DNA of 64,000 bases from Pseudoroseicyclus aestuarii (lineage in GTDB: Bacteria; Pseudomonadota; Alphaproteobacteria; Rhodobacterales; Rhodobacteraceae): assembly GCF_003217255.1 (NCBI RefSeq), contig NZ_QJTE01000002.1:558001-622000 (forward strand). The letters run 5' to 3'. The translations under genes were made by a program, and so were the position numbers. The notes under the pieces are model-generated. The model made no database searches. It was not told where the DNA came from and worked only from the letters and a program-made list of their open reading frames with translations. This document shows, in pieces, positions 1 through 8,663 of the stretch (position 1 is its first letter; the number at the start of each line of letters is the position of its first letter).

Positions 1-619
1 CGAGATGGTCGCTGACCGTCAGCACCGCCAGCGCCCGGGCGCCGTGGCGCGCGGCGAGGGTATAGAGCTCTGCCGCCTCCATCTCGACCCCGAGGATGCC
101 GTGACGCATCAGCTGCTCGGTCAGGTCGCGGCGTTCGTCGTAGAAGGTGTCGGTGGAGTAGATGCCGCCGACGTGGACGGCCCCCGGCATCTGCTGCGCC
201 GCCTGCCATGCTGCCTGCAGCAGGCCGAAATCGGCGCTGGGGGCGAAGTTGATCTCTCGCATGATGGCGCTGGAGGGGGTCGCGATGCTGGTTGCCGTCA
301 TCGCCAGGATCAGGTCGCGCAGGCCCACCTTCTCCTGCATGCCGCCGCAGGAGCCGATGCGGATGATCGTCTTCGCGCCGTAGTCCCGGATCAGCTCGTT
401 CACGTAGATCGAGAGCGAGGCCATGCCCATGCCGCTGCCCTGGATCGTGACGCGCTGCCCCTGCCAGGTGCCGGTGTAGCCCGACATCCCGCGGGTGCGA
501 TTGACGAGGATCGGATCGGTCAGGAAGCGCTTGGCGGCCCATTCCGCGCGCAACGGATCGCCTGGCAGCAGCACCGTTTCGGCGATCTGACCGGGTTCGG
601 CTGAAATGTGAACGGTCAT
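1..619 (-). CDS. deoD: Purine nucleoside phosphorylase, hexameric DeoD type (3' end outside window)
   Basis: This enzyme splits purine (deoxy)nucleosides with phosphate into free base and (deoxy)ribose-1-phosphate in the cytoplasm. Read on the minus strand from ATG at 619, the protein begins [11 protein letters not shown], followed by the phosphate/nucleoside-binding stretches [18 protein letters not shown] and the DeoD signature [12 protein letters not shown]. About 206 of the usual ~235 residues are inside the window; the C-terminus is cut off at base 1. It is a different family from the trimeric-type phosphorylase at 7851-8663, so the organism carries both. The long plus-strand ORF over it is a shadow. 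Confidence 0.93.
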   Translation of the reverse strand, partial: MTVHISAEPGQIAETVLLPGDPLRAEWAAKRFLTDPILVNRTRGMSGYTGTWQGQRVTIQGSGMGMASLSIYVNELIRDYGAKTIIRIGSCGGMQEKVGLRDLILAMTATSIATPSSAIMREINFAPSADFGLLQAAWQAAQQMPGAVHVGGIYSTDTFYDERRDLTEQLMRHGILGVEMEAAELYTLAARHGARALAVLTVSDHL

Positions 620-681
620 GCCTGTCGCCTTGCGCCTGGTTTCCTGTTTATCTTTGCTAGCAAGCTGCTGCAGGAGGTCCA

Positions 682-1200
682 ATGCGCAAGGCCATGTTTT
701 TCGCCCTTCTGATCACGATGCCGCAGGCCGCGGCGGCGCAGACACAGACGGAGATCGACTTCGTCAAGGACATGTTTCGCCCGATGCAGCAGGACAGTTT
801 CGCCAAGCGGCGCGAGTATTGCGGTGTGATCGGCTACGATGAAACCGGGGAGCTCGTGGCGACCGAGGCGGCGCCGGGGACGATCGATTCCTGCGACTTG
901 ACCTTTCCCGAGGATATCGCGGTCATCGCGAGCTATCACACGCATGGCTCTTTCGAGATCCCGTATTACAACGAGATGCCGAGCGAGATCGACATGCTCT
1001 CGGATCAGGCGATGCGGGTGAACGGCTGGATCGCGACGCCGGGCGGACGTCTATGGTATATCGACAGCCGCGCGATGATCGCGCGGCAGATTTGCGGTGT
1101 GGGCTGCCTGCCGATCGCCCCCGGCTTCTACAAGGCGCAGGCCGGGGACGTGGCCGAGGAATACAGCTACGACGAGCTGGTCGATCGATTGGGCCGCTGA
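682..1200 (+). CDS. Exported DUF4329-like protein with a JAMM-like motif
   Basis: The 172-residue product starts with a cleavable signal peptide (about residues 1-20, ending AAAAQ), so it is probably periplasmic. It contains YHTHGSF near residue 93 followed by PSEID, which gives an HxH-x10-SxxD arrangement resembling the zinc-binding motif of JAB/JAMM metalloproteases. Four cysteines follow (for example ICGVGCLP near the end). The whole looks like the DUF4329 family, whose function is unknown. It starts 62 bp downstream of the divergent deoD start, with GCAGGAGG as a strong ribosome binding site. Peptidase activity is inferred from the motif only. Confidence 0.7.
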   Translation: MRKAMFFALLITMPQAAAAQTQTEIDFVKDMFRPMQQDSFAKRREYCGVIGYDETGELVATEAAPGTIDSCDLTFPEDIAVIASYHTHGSFEIPYYNEMPSEIDMLSDQAMRVNGWIATPGGRLWYIDSRAMIARQICGVGCLPIAPGFYKAQAGDVAEEYSYDELVDRLGR

Positions 1201-1203
1201 GGC

Positions 1204-1536
1204 CTAGATCGCGAAATCCGAAATCGGACGGCCGGCGGATTCGGCCTCGACGATCCAGCGCGGTTTGCGGCCACGACCGGACCAGGTCTGATCGGGATCT
1301 TCGGGATTGCGGTACTTCGGCGGCGTCTTGCTGCCGGTTTTCTTGCGCGTCGCGCTCGTGCCGCCGGCGAGATCGGAAACGCTGTAACCGTATTCGGCCG
1401 CCGCTTTTTCCATCGCGGCAATCGCCCGTTTCCGGTCGCGATCAGCGGCGGTGGAAAGCGCCTTGTCGACGTCACGGCGCAGGGTCTCAAGCTCCTGGCG
1501 GGACAGTGCGTCCAGATCGATTTGCATGATCTTCAC
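1204..1536 (-). CDS. H-NS/HvrA-like nucleoid-associated protein
   Basis: This 110-residue basic protein matches the small H-NS family of alphaproteobacteria (HvrA and relatives). The N-terminal half (MQIDLDALSRQELETLRRDVDKAL) is a predicted oligomerising helix. The C-terminal half holds the DNA-binding signature KYRNPEDPDQTWSGRGRKPRW. Such proteins bind curved or AT-rich DNA and in Rhodobacter modulate photosynthesis and other regulons. Two in-frame ATGs are available (1536 and 1527); the second gives the more typical family N-terminus. It ends 3 bp from the convergent exported-protein gene. Confidence 0.9.
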   Translation of the reverse strand: MKIMQIDLDALSRQELETLRRDVDKALSTAADRDRKRAIAAMEKAAAEYGYSVSDLAGGTSATRKKTGSKTPPKYRNPEDPDQTWSGRGRKPRWIVEAESAGRPISDFAI

Positions 1537-1638
1537 CCGTTTCTTCTATCTGCATTACGAATTGAAACGGCTATTGCAGAACAAAGTTCGCCGGGCAAGC
1601 GAAAACGGAATGGCATTGGGGCCGGGCCGGAGGCCGCC

Positions 1639-2538
1639 TCAGTTAAATTTCCGGAGAAATTGTCCGATATTGCCATCGCTCCAATTGTTCGCCGGGCGAA
1701 CGATCGGCGTGAAAGCCGAGCGAATGACCTCGGACCATTCGTCCGTTGTGGCACCGGCGCGGGCGCAGGCGATGGACGGCCCCATCAGGTTCACACGGCG
1801 TTTTGCCGCCTCGCGCAGGGCGAGGAAATACTTTTGCAGGGCATTGCCGTCGCGGCCCGGGTCCGCGGGTTTTCCCATGGTGCTTACCGTTTCCCGGCGC
1901 GGGCCTTCGTCGCGCAGCAGCGCCTGCCTTTCGGCGGGAAGCCGCTCCATTATCTGGCGCACATCCTTTTCGGGAAAATTGCTGACGTCATGCAACTGGC
2001 TGCTGAATTGCAATTCGGCGTTGCGGCATAGAACGTGACGCAGCATCGCATTGAGCATGAGATCGGAACGATGATCGACATCGAGCAGATCGATGGTTGC
2101 GACCATCGAGCGATATTCCGTTGCCTTGCACCGGCGTTTCAATTCCTCGGCGAGGAGCACACCGGCCGCGAGCTGGCGCGCCGCGCCGGCCGGATCGGGG
2201 GCGAGGGTCATCATCCGCCAGCCGGGCATGGCCTGGGCACCCCAGTCCGCCGCCTCGGCCACGAGGCGCAGCTGCTCGCGGACCGGGCAGAAGCTGTGCC
2301 CGATGCGGCTGACCATCAGGCCGCGCTCGGAGGCGCCCTCGGCAGGCCGCGCCACGTGGTACAGCGCCAGCAGCCAGGGGGCGAGGGTGCCGCCGCAGAT
2401 CACCGGCCGCGCGGTCCGCGGCGCGCCGGCCAGCAGATCCCGCATCTGGCCCAGGTCGTTGAGACCGCCTGGCAAGCCATCATGGCTGATGACGAAGCTG
2501 GGGCGGGGCTGGTCGGTGTCGGTCGGAATGTCAGTCAT
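1639..2538 (-). CDS. Conserved hypothetical protein of unknown function
   Basis: A 299-residue soluble protein starting MTDIPTDTDQPRPSF at ATG 2538. No signal peptide, membrane helix or catalytic motif is obvious. The middle reads PVICGGTLAPWLLALYH and later RIGHSFCPVREQLRLVAEAADWGAQAMPG. Codon use and amino-acid composition match neighbouring genes, so it is very likely real. The much longer open frame that continues to 4044 on this strand is antisense to the acyltransferase gene and should not be taken as coding. I do not recognise the family and assign no function. Confidence 0.65.
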   Translation of the reverse strand: MTDIPTDTDQPRPSFVISHDGLPGGLNDLGQMRDLLAGAPRTARPVICGGTLAPWLLALYHVARPAEGASERGLMVSRIGHSFCPVREQLRLVAEAADWGAQAMPGWRMMTLAPDPAGAARQLAAGVLLAEELKRRCKATEYRSMVATIDLLDVDHRSDLMLNAMLRHVLCRNAELQFSSQLHDVSNFPEKDVRQIMERLPAERQALLRDEGPRRETVSTMGKPADPGRDGNALQKYFLALREAAKRRVNLMGPSIACARAGATTDEWSEVIRSAFTPIVRPANNWSDGNIGQFLRKFN

Positions 2539-2706
2539 GGGCCGGTGCGGATATCCCGTCGTTGATGCGCGGCGCGGCAGACTGCCCGCGCCGTTCGCCG
2601 CCAATGGCAGCGCGCCCCGCGCGTATCTTGGGGCACCGGGCCGTTTTGGCAAGCCCTTCGGCCGCATCCTCTGGGCTGCGGCGCCGATTGCTGGCAGGAT
2701 GGCCGC

Positions 2707-4098
2707 ATGTCGCGTACCGTTTCCCTGCCGCTTTGGCTCTTCGGCCTGATCCTGCTCTTCGCGGCAGTGACCTTCGCATCGCACTTCCTCTTCCCGTCGG
2801 TCCGCTGGTTCTTCCGCAAGCGGATGGAGCGGGCGGTGGCCCGGCTGAACCGCCGTCTGGCACGCCCCATCGAGCCGTTCAAGCTGGCCCGGCGGCACGA
2901 CATGATCCAGCGGCTGATCTACGACCCCTCCGTCGTCGAGGCGGCGCTGGAGCATGCGCGCAGCCAGGGCGTGCCCGAAAACGTGGCCTTCGAGCTGGCC
3001 CGCGACTACGCGCGCGAGATCGTGCCGGCCTTTTCCGCGACGGTCTATTTCACCTTCGGCATCCGGCTGGCCAAGGCGCTCTCGCGCCTGCTCTACCGCG
3101 TTCGCCTGGGCGAGCTGGACATGAAGCGGCTGGAGCGGATCGACCCCGAGGCCTCGGTCATCTTCGTGATGAACCACCGCAGCAACATGGATTACGTGCT
3201 GGTCACATGGCTGGCCTCGCGCACATCGGCGCTGAGCTACGCGGTGGGCGAATGGGCGCGGATCTGGCCGCTCTCCGCGATGATCCGCTCGATGGGGGCC
3301 TATTTCATCCGCCGCCGGGATCGCACGCATCTCTACCGGCGGGTGCTGGCGCGCTACGTCCAGCTGGCGACGGAAGGCGGCGTGACGCAGGCCTTCTTCC
3401 CCGAAGGCGGGCTCAGCCTGACGGGCCGGCAGGCGGAGCCGCGGCTGGGCCTTTTGAACTACATCGTCTCGGGCGCGAGCGAGCGGCGCGACGTGATCTT
3501 CGTGCCGGTCGCGATCAACTACGACCGGGTGCTCGAGGATCGGGTCCTGATCGCCGCCGGCGCGCTGGGGCAGCGGCGGTTCAGGGCGCCGATCCGGCCG
3601 CTGCTGCGGGGAACGGTCTTCTACCTCTGGCGGCGGGTCACCGGGCGGCTGACCGGCTTTGGCACCGCCTCGGTCGCCTTCGGCACGCCCCTGTCGCTGG
3701 CGCAGTTCCGCGCCGGCCACGGCGGAGAGACCACTGCCGCGCTGGCCGAGGAGTTGATGCGCCGCGTCGCCGAGACGGTGCCGGTGCTCCCGGTGCCGCT
3801 GGTCTGCTGGCTTTTGCTGGAGCGGCAGCCCCGGACCGAGGCGGTGCTTCTGGAGGAGGTCGGGGCCGCGCTGGACCGGCTGACGGGGCTTGGCGTTCAG
3901 GTGCCGCGCCGCGACACGGGAGAGGTTATGGCCGATGCGCTGCGCATCCTGCGCCGGCGGCGGCTGGTTGCGCCGTCCAGCCTGTCCCTTTCGGAAGAGG
4001 GCATCCCGCTGCTGCGCTACTATGCCAACAGCATCGCCCATCATTTCGAGGCGCCGGCCCTGCCGGCCCCGACGCTGCGGCCCGAGCAGGTGCTTTAG
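2707..4098 (+). CDS. PlsB-like 1-acyl/glycerol-3-phosphate acyltransferase
   Basis: The 463-residue protein has an N-terminal membrane helix (residues 8-30) and the conserved acyltransferase block I NHRSNMDY at 156-163 (His157, Asp162 as HxxxxD). Block III, FPEGG, lies at 231-235. The layout with a long C-terminal region resembles glycerol-3-phosphate acyltransferase PlsB more than the shorter PlsC proteins. It should transfer fatty acyl groups onto glycerol-phosphate in membrane phospholipid synthesis. Its stop codon overlaps the stop of the convergent helicase gene by two bases (TTAG at 4095-4098). Confidence 0.85.
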   Translation: MSRTVSLPLWLFGLILLFAAVTFASHFLFPSVRWFFRKRMERAVARLNRRLARPIEPFKLARRHDMIQRLIYDPSVVEAALEHARSQGVPENVAFELARDYAREIVPAFSATVYFTFGIRLAKALSRLLYRVRLGELDMKRLERIDPEASVIFVMNHRSNMDYVLVTWLASRTSALSYAVGEWARIWPLSAMIRSMGAYFIRRRDRTHLYRRVLARYVQLATEGGVTQAFFPEGGLSLTGRQAEPRLGLLNYIVSGASERRDVIFVPVAINYDRVLEDRVLIAAGALGQRRFRAPIRPLLRGTVFYLWRRVTGRLTGFGTASVAFGTPLSLAQFRAGHGGETTAALAEELMRRVAETVPVLPVPLVCWLLLERQPRTEAVLLEEVGAALDRLTGLGVQVPRRDTGEVMADALRILRRRRLVAPSSLSLSEEGIPLLRYYANSIAHHFEAPALPAPTLRPEQVL

Positions 4099-5645
4099 AT
4101 CGCGCCCGGCGCCTCTTCACGCGCCAGCTCCAGCGGGGCGGCGGGCGCCTTCAGATCGTCCACCCCCAGCGGCACCGAGGGCCGCGCAAGGCGGTTGCGC
4201 ACGACCCAGCGCAGTTCACGCTCGGCGCGGGTGACGGCGACATAGGCAAGGCGCTTCCACAGCGGCTGCCCGGCCTCGACCCGCCCGGTGCGCGCCGCGA
4301 CGAAGAGGTCGGGGGCAAAGACCTGCACCGTGTCCCACTGGCTGCCCTGCGCCTTGTGGATCGTCACGGCGGCGCCATGCAGGAAGGTCGCGCCCATGCG
4401 GGCGGCATAGGGGATGAAGGGCTCTGCATCGCCCTCCTGCTCGATCCGCACGATGGACGAGACGCTGACCTGCGGCTCCTCGGCGCCGACCATCCAGAGC
4501 TTCGAGAAGCCGGGCCGCCGCCCGGGGCCCATGTAGATCGCCTGCGCGCCCTTGATCAGGCCCCGCGCCTCGAGATCCAGCCGCTTCTTGCGCTGCTTCA
4601 GCGGCAGCTCGATCCCGTCGCAGATCAGCGGCTCTCCGGGCAGCAGGTCGTCGACCGGCGCGCCGTAGGCATTGCGGAAGGCGTGGATCAGCCGGATGCG
4701 GGTCGCGTTGCGCCAGACAAGGACCGGGCTGCGCGCCATCAGATCGGCCTCGACCCGCTGCGCCATGACCACGCGCTCGTCGCGGGCGGCGGCCTCTTCG
4801 ACCATGCGCTCGAAATCGGCGAACTCGAGGTCAGGATCGGCGAGGGCATGGGCCAGGTCGAGGATCGGGTTGCCGGCATCCTGCCGGTGGATGCGCGTCA
4901 GCTCCATCCGCTGATCCTCGGGCAGGGTCTCGAAGACCATTCCGCCCGAGGATTGCACCGGGGGCAGCTGCGCGGGATCGCCGAAAAGCAGCAGGGTGGG
5001 GAAGATCTCGCGCAGATCCTCGAGCTGGCGCGCGTCGAGCATCGAGCTTTCGTCGACGAAGCCGATGTCGAGCGGATCCTCGCGCCGTTTCCAGCCGGTG
5101 ATGAAATCCGATCCGCGCAGACCCGCGGCGGCCAGCGCCGCCGGCACCGATTCGTGCTTGGCGAAGCTGTCCTTCGCGCGGTCGAGCAGCGCGTCCTCCA
5201 GCCCCTCGATGCTGGGCCGCTCCCCCTCGCCGGTCAGCCATTCGGCGATCTTCTCGTACTGCGGATCGTAGACCGGGGTGTAGAGGATGCGGTGGATCGT
5301 CGTCGCGGGCACCCCGCGCGTGCGCAGCACGCTGGCGGCCTTGTTCGTGGGCGCCAGCACGGCAAGGGAGCGCCGCTCGCGCTTGCGCTTGCTCTCCCAG
5401 TCGCCGGTGATCATCTCGGCGCCCGCATCGCGCAGGGCGCGGGTCAGCTGCGCCAGCAGCATGGTCTTGCCCGAGCCCGCCTTGCCCGTGACGGCAAAGA
5501 CCGAGGCCGTTCGCGTCGCCTCGTCCTTTTCCGAGGTCAGGAGGTCGGCGTTGTCGATATCGAGGCCGGCATCCGACAGCAGGGCGCTGACGCGATCCCA
5601 GGCCTCGGCCTGATCGGGAGAGAATGTCGGAAGCGGCGCTGTCAT
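4095..5645 (-). CDS. RecD-like/AAA-family ATP-dependent DNA helicase
   Basis: A 516-residue superfamily 1 helicase related to the exonuclease V alpha subunit RecD. The Walker A motif VTGKAGSGKTML is near residues 55-66, and FVDESSML carries the Walker B DE. LFGDPAQLPPVQ is motif III, GAAVTIHKAQGSQWD motif V and YVAVTRAE motif VI. It probably unwinds DNA in repair. ATG at 5645 is preferred; a GTG at 5654 would add three residues. Smaller than full RecD and with no recB/recC nearby, it belongs to the stand-alone RecD-like class. The small gene at 5691 is transcribed in the same direction upstream. Confidence 0.88.
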   Translation of the reverse strand: MTAPLPTFSPDQAEAWDRVSALLSDAGLDIDNADLLTSEKDEATRTASVFAVTGKAGSGKTMLLAQLTRALRDAGAEMITGDWESKRKRERRSLAVLAPTNKAASVLRTRGVPATTIHRILYTPVYDPQYEKIAEWLTGEGERPSIEGLEDALLDRAKDSFAKHESVPAALAAAGLRGSDFITGWKRREDPLDIGFVDESSMLDARQLEDLREIFPTLLLFGDPAQLPPVQSSGGMVFETLPEDQRMELTRIHRQDAGNPILDLAHALADPDLEFADFERMVEEAAARDERVVMAQRVEADLMARSPVLVWRNATRIRLIHAFRNAYGAPVDDLLPGEPLICDGIELPLKQRKKRLDLEARGLIKGAQAIYMGPGRRPGFSKLWMVGAEEPQVSVSSIVRIEQEGDAEPFIPYAARMGATFLHGAAVTIHKAQGSQWDTVQVFAPDLFVAARTGRVEAGQPLWKRLAYVAVTRAERELRWVVRNRLARPSVPLGVDDLKAPAAPLELAREEAPGAI

Positions 5646-5690
5646 GACCGGCACAGTAGCGGTCGGGGCGGGCAGGGGCCAGCAGCGCCG

Positions 5691-5873
5691 TCACTCCCGC
5701 GGCGGCAGCGCCCCTTGTGGCGGCGCCCGGCCCGCCTCCTGCAGCGGCAGGCCGATCTCGCGCTGTGCCGTCGCGCTGGCGCCCGCGATCTCGGCGGCAA
5801 GGCGCGGCAGATCGTTGCACGCGGCATAGGTTTCGAGATCCGCGAGGACCTCGAGGATCCATCGGTGCTCCAT
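5691..5873 (-). CDS. Small conserved hypothetical protein
   Basis: A 60-residue protein, MEHRWILEVLADLETYAACND followed by an alpha-helical stretch rich in Leu and Ala. Short proteins with this ILEVLADL..A...L pattern are familiar in Rhodobacterales upstream of RecD-like helicase genes, which suggests it is genuine. No motif points to a function. It lies 45 bp upstream of the helicase start on the same strand, so co-transcription is likely. Confidence 0.55.
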   Translation of the reverse strand: MEHRWILEVLADLETYAACNDLPRLAAEIAGASATAQREIGLPLQEAGRAPPQGALPPRE

Positions 5874-5991
5874 GACCGCGTTCTCCTCGTGATGGGGGGC
5901 TTGCGGCGCAGGCTAGCATCGGCCCGGGCCGCTCCCAAACAGGCAACTGTTTCGCATTGCGGGGGCTAAGCCCGCCTTAACGCCGCAGGCC

Positions 5992-6810
5992 TTAACGCCG
6001 CAGCCGTCCGAAAAGGGCAGAGGCCGCCCAGCCCGCCGCGATCGCCAGGATCAGCGAGGTCAGCCCGTAGAAGAAGGCCTGCTCATGCGCGAAGTTGAAG
6101 AGCCAGCGTTCCAGCCCGACCTTCTGCACGCCGATGGTGGTGCTGTAGGTATCGACCACCGTGCCGCTGCGGGTCAGCAGGATGCGGACGGTGTAGTTCC
6201 CCTCAACGATATTGGCGGGCAGGGCGATGCGCGTGCTGAACAGCGTGCCCTCGGCCAGATCGACCCCCTCGTCGAGAAGCTGGTAGAGATCGTCGTCCTG
6301 CCGCAGCCGGATCAGGGCGGCGATGTAATCGCCCGAATTCTCGACGCTGTTGCCGATGGCGCGGATCGCCCGCGGGATGGTCACGGACTGGCGCAGGTTC
6401 TCGGTCGCGCTGAGGATATCGTCCAGCGGCGCGGTTCCGGCGACGGCGTAGAAGGAGGGGGCCTGACTGACGTTGACGGCATTGCTGTTGATCCAGATCC
6501 CCAGCCGCCGCTCCTTGCGGAAGACGGTCGCGGGGACCGAGGGGCCGGCGACGGTGACGATCACGCCCAGATCGTCGAGATCCATCTCGGCCACCCGGCG
6601 GATCGCGCCGAAGATCAGCAGGTCCGACCCGTCGAAGGTGGCGGTGATCGCCACCTCGTCCTGCGACAGGCCCAGCACGATCTGCTCTGGCGGGCGCTGC
6701 GCGCTTTCGGGGGCGCCGCGCGGGATGCGCGGACCCGCCGCCTCGTCCTGCGCGGCGGCGGACAGGGGGACCAGCAGCAGCACGGCCAGCAGAAGGGCCA
6801 GAGGGCTCAT
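5992..6810 (-). CDS. TIGR02186-type membrane-anchored periplasmic protein
   Basis: A 272-residue protein with a signal peptide (residues 1-20, cleaved after SAAA), a large periplasmic beta-rich domain (IVLGLSQDEVAITATFDGSDLLIFGAI) and one C-terminal membrane helix (about residues 246-266). This matches the uncharacterised putative transmembrane family TIGR02186, which commonly sits beside TauE/SafE permeases. Its start overlaps the stop of the upstream TauE gene by 4 bp (6807-6810), so the pair is translationally coupled. A role as partner of the permease is inferred from context alone. Confidence 0.75.
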   Translation of the reverse strand: MSPLALLLAVLLLVPLSAAAQDEAAGPRIPRGAPESAQRPPEQIVLGLSQDEVAITATFDGSDLLIFGAIRRVAEMDLDDLGVIVTVAGPSVPATVFRKERRLGIWINSNAVNVSQAPSFYAVAGTAPLDDILSATENLRQSVTIPRAIRAIGNSVENSGDYIAALIRLRQDDDLYQLLDEGVDLAEGTLFSTRIALPANIVEGNYTVRILLTRSGTVVDTYSTTIGVQKVGLERWLFNFAHEQAFFYGLTSLILAIAAGWAASALFGRLRR

Positions 6811-7742
6811 TCCGCGACCTCTCGCGCAGTCTCGACGACCTCGACGTTGTAAAGCTCCGAGGGGCGCAGCACGAGGCCCAGCGCCAGCTGCAGGCAGACG
6901 CCCAGCACCAGCAGGGCCAGCAGGATGCGCAGCTGCTCGGCCTTCAGCTTCGCGCCGATCCGTGTGCCGAGTTGCGCGCCGATGACGCCGCCGACGATCA
7001 GCAAGAGCGCGAGGATCATGTCGACGGTGTAGTTCGTTGTGGCATGCAGCATCGTGGTGAAGGCGGTGACGAAGATGATCTGGAACAGCGAGGTGCCGAT
7101 GACGACCTTGGTCGGCATGCCCAGCAGGTAGATCATCGCCGGCACCATGATGAAGCCGCCGCCGACGCCCATGACGGCCGAGAGAACGCCCACCATCATC
7201 CCGATCGCCAGCGGCGGGATCACCGAGATGTAGAGGCCCGAGACCCGGAACCGCATCCGCAGCGGCAGGGCATGGACCCAGTTGTGCCGCTTGCGCCGGC
7301 CCCGCTTGCCGCCCTTGCGATGGGCGCGGAAAAGGGCGTTCAGGCTTTCGACCAGCATCAGCATGCCGACGCCGCCCAGGAAGAAGACGTAGGACAGCTG
7401 CACCAGCAGATCGACCTGGCCGCGCGCCCGCAGCCAGTTGAACAGCACCACGCCAAGGGCCGATCCCACGAGGCCACCTGCTAGCAGGACGCTGCCCATA
7501 GGGATATCGACCGTGCGCCTGCGCAGATGCGCCAGCAGCGCCGAGAAGGAGGAGGCGACGATCTGGTTGGTCGATGTGGCGACGGCGACGGCGGGCGGGA
7601 TGCCGACGAAGAACAGCAGCGGCGTGATCAGGAAGCCGCCGCCGACGCCGAACATGCCCGACAGCACACCCACCAGCCCGCCGATCCCCAGAAGGAGAAA
7701 GGCGTTGATCGAGACCTCGGCGATGGGAAGATAAAGCTGCAT
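6807..7742 (-). CDS. TauE/SafE family sulfite/anion exporter permease
   Basis: A 311-residue polytopic membrane protein with about eight hydrophobic segments. It has the duplicated TauE/SafE glycine-rich motifs GVGGGFLITPLLFFVGIPPAVAVATS near the N-terminus and GVGGGFIMVPAMIYLLGMPTKVVIGTS in the second half. Family members export sulfite, sulfoacetate or other small anions. It is the first gene of a two-gene unit with the TIGR02186 protein. The exact substrate cannot be told from the sequence. Confidence 0.87.
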   Translation of the reverse strand: MQLYLPIAEVSINAFLLLGIGGLVGVLSGMFGVGGGFLITPLLFFVGIPPAVAVATSTNQIVASSFSALLAHLRRRTVDIPMGSVLLAGGLVGSALGVVLFNWLRARGQVDLLVQLSYVFFLGGVGMLMLVESLNALFRAHRKGGKRGRRKRHNWVHALPLRMRFRVSGLYISVIPPLAIGMMVGVLSAVMGVGGGFIMVPAMIYLLGMPTKVVIGTSLFQIIFVTAFTTMLHATTNYTVDMILALLLIVGGVIGAQLGTRIGAKLKAEQLRILLALLVLGVCLQLALGLVLRPSELYNVEVVETAREVAE

Positions 7743-7850
7743 TATGCCAAAGAGGCGTGGCGCGGGATTTCGGTCAAGGCAAGGGCTAATCGTGTTGGCC
7801 CCGTGGCGTCCCCGCCCATCCCCGTCGCCCCGGCAGGCGTGCCGCGATCC

Positions 7851-8663
7851 TCAGCGCCAGTCGCGCAGGAAGCGGCGCAGCACGGTCTCCAGCTTTTCCG
7901 CGCCGATCGGGGCCATGGCCTTGGTATGGGCATGGCTGATCGCCTCGTCCGAAAGGCCCGCGCCCATATTGGTGATCGCCGAAAGGGCGGCGGCGCGCAG
8001 GCCGAGGAACCGCGCGAGGATGACCTCGGGCACTGTCGACATGCCCACCGCATCGGCGCCGAGGCTGCGGATCGCCCGGATCTCGGCCGGGGTTTCGAAG
8101 CTGGGGCCGGAATACCAAGCATAGACCCCGTCAGCCATCTCGACGCTCTCCGCATCCGCCGCGGCGCGCAGCCCGGCACGCAGGCCCTCGTCATGGGCAT
8201 CGGTCATCGGTACGAAGCGCGCCTCGGTCGGCTCTCCGATCAGCGGGTTCAGGCCCGAGAAGTTGATGTGATCCGACAGGCACATGATCGAGCCCGGCGG
8301 CATCTCGGGGCGCAGGCTGCCGGCGGCATTGGTCGCGATCAGCGCCTCGGCCCCCAGCGCCTTGAGCACCTCGAGCGGCAGGCGCATCGCATCCGGCCGC
8401 CCGCTTTCGTAGTAATGCGCCCGCCCGCCGAAGACGGCGACGCGTTGCCCTTCGAGGGTGCCGATGGCCAGCACCGGCACATGGCCCGAAACGCCCGCGT
8501 GGGGAAAGCCCGCCAGCCGCTCGTAGGGGATGCGCACGCCATCGACCGCCTCGGCGATATGTCCAAGGCCGGAGCCGAGGATCAGGCCCAGCCGCACCGG
8601 CTCTGGCCCGGCCTCTGCCCGGATCAGGCCGGCGAGGCCGGCGACATCAGCGTTCCTTGACAT
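7851..8663 (-). CDS. Purine nucleoside phosphorylase, trimeric (PNP/MTAP-like) type
   Basis: A 270-residue enzyme starting MSRNADVAGLAGLI at ATG 8663. Family landmarks are the phosphate loop LGSGLGHIAEAVDG, the GGRAHYYE segment, ATNAAGSL, and SLGADAVGMSTVPEVILAR, the methionine-containing purine pocket. It phosphorolyses purine nucleosides. It is the last gene of the BMP-type nucleoside ABC transporter operon and overlaps the preceding permease gene by 17 bp, so imported purine nucleosides would be split immediately. An upstream extension of the frame to 8714 lies inside the permease gene and is unlikely to be used. Confidence 0.9.
   Translation of the reverse strand: MSRNADVAGLAGLIRAEAGPEPVRLGLILGSGLGHIAEAVDGVRIPYERLAGFPHAGVSGHVPVLAIGTLEGQRVAVFGGRAHYYESGRPDAMRLPLEVLKALGAEALIATNAAGSLRPEMPPGSIMCLSDHINFSGLNPLIGEPTEARFVPMTDAHDEGLRAGLRAAADAESVEMADGVYAWYSGPSFETPAEIRAIRSLGADAVGMSTVPEVILARFLGLRAAALSAITNMGAGLSDEAISHAHTKAMAPIGAEKLETVLRRFLRDWR

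Noticed and set aside
2539-4044. Upstream extension of the hypothetical gene at 1639
   Set aside because: Antisense to the acyltransferase coding sequence; the sensible start is ATG 2538.
2562-5969. 1135-codon open frame on the plus strand
   Set aside because: It lies across the acyltransferase gene in another frame and antisense to the helicase gene; the real genes have family motifs and this frame has only low-complexity Arg/Ala/Gly sequence, as expected in GC-rich DNA.
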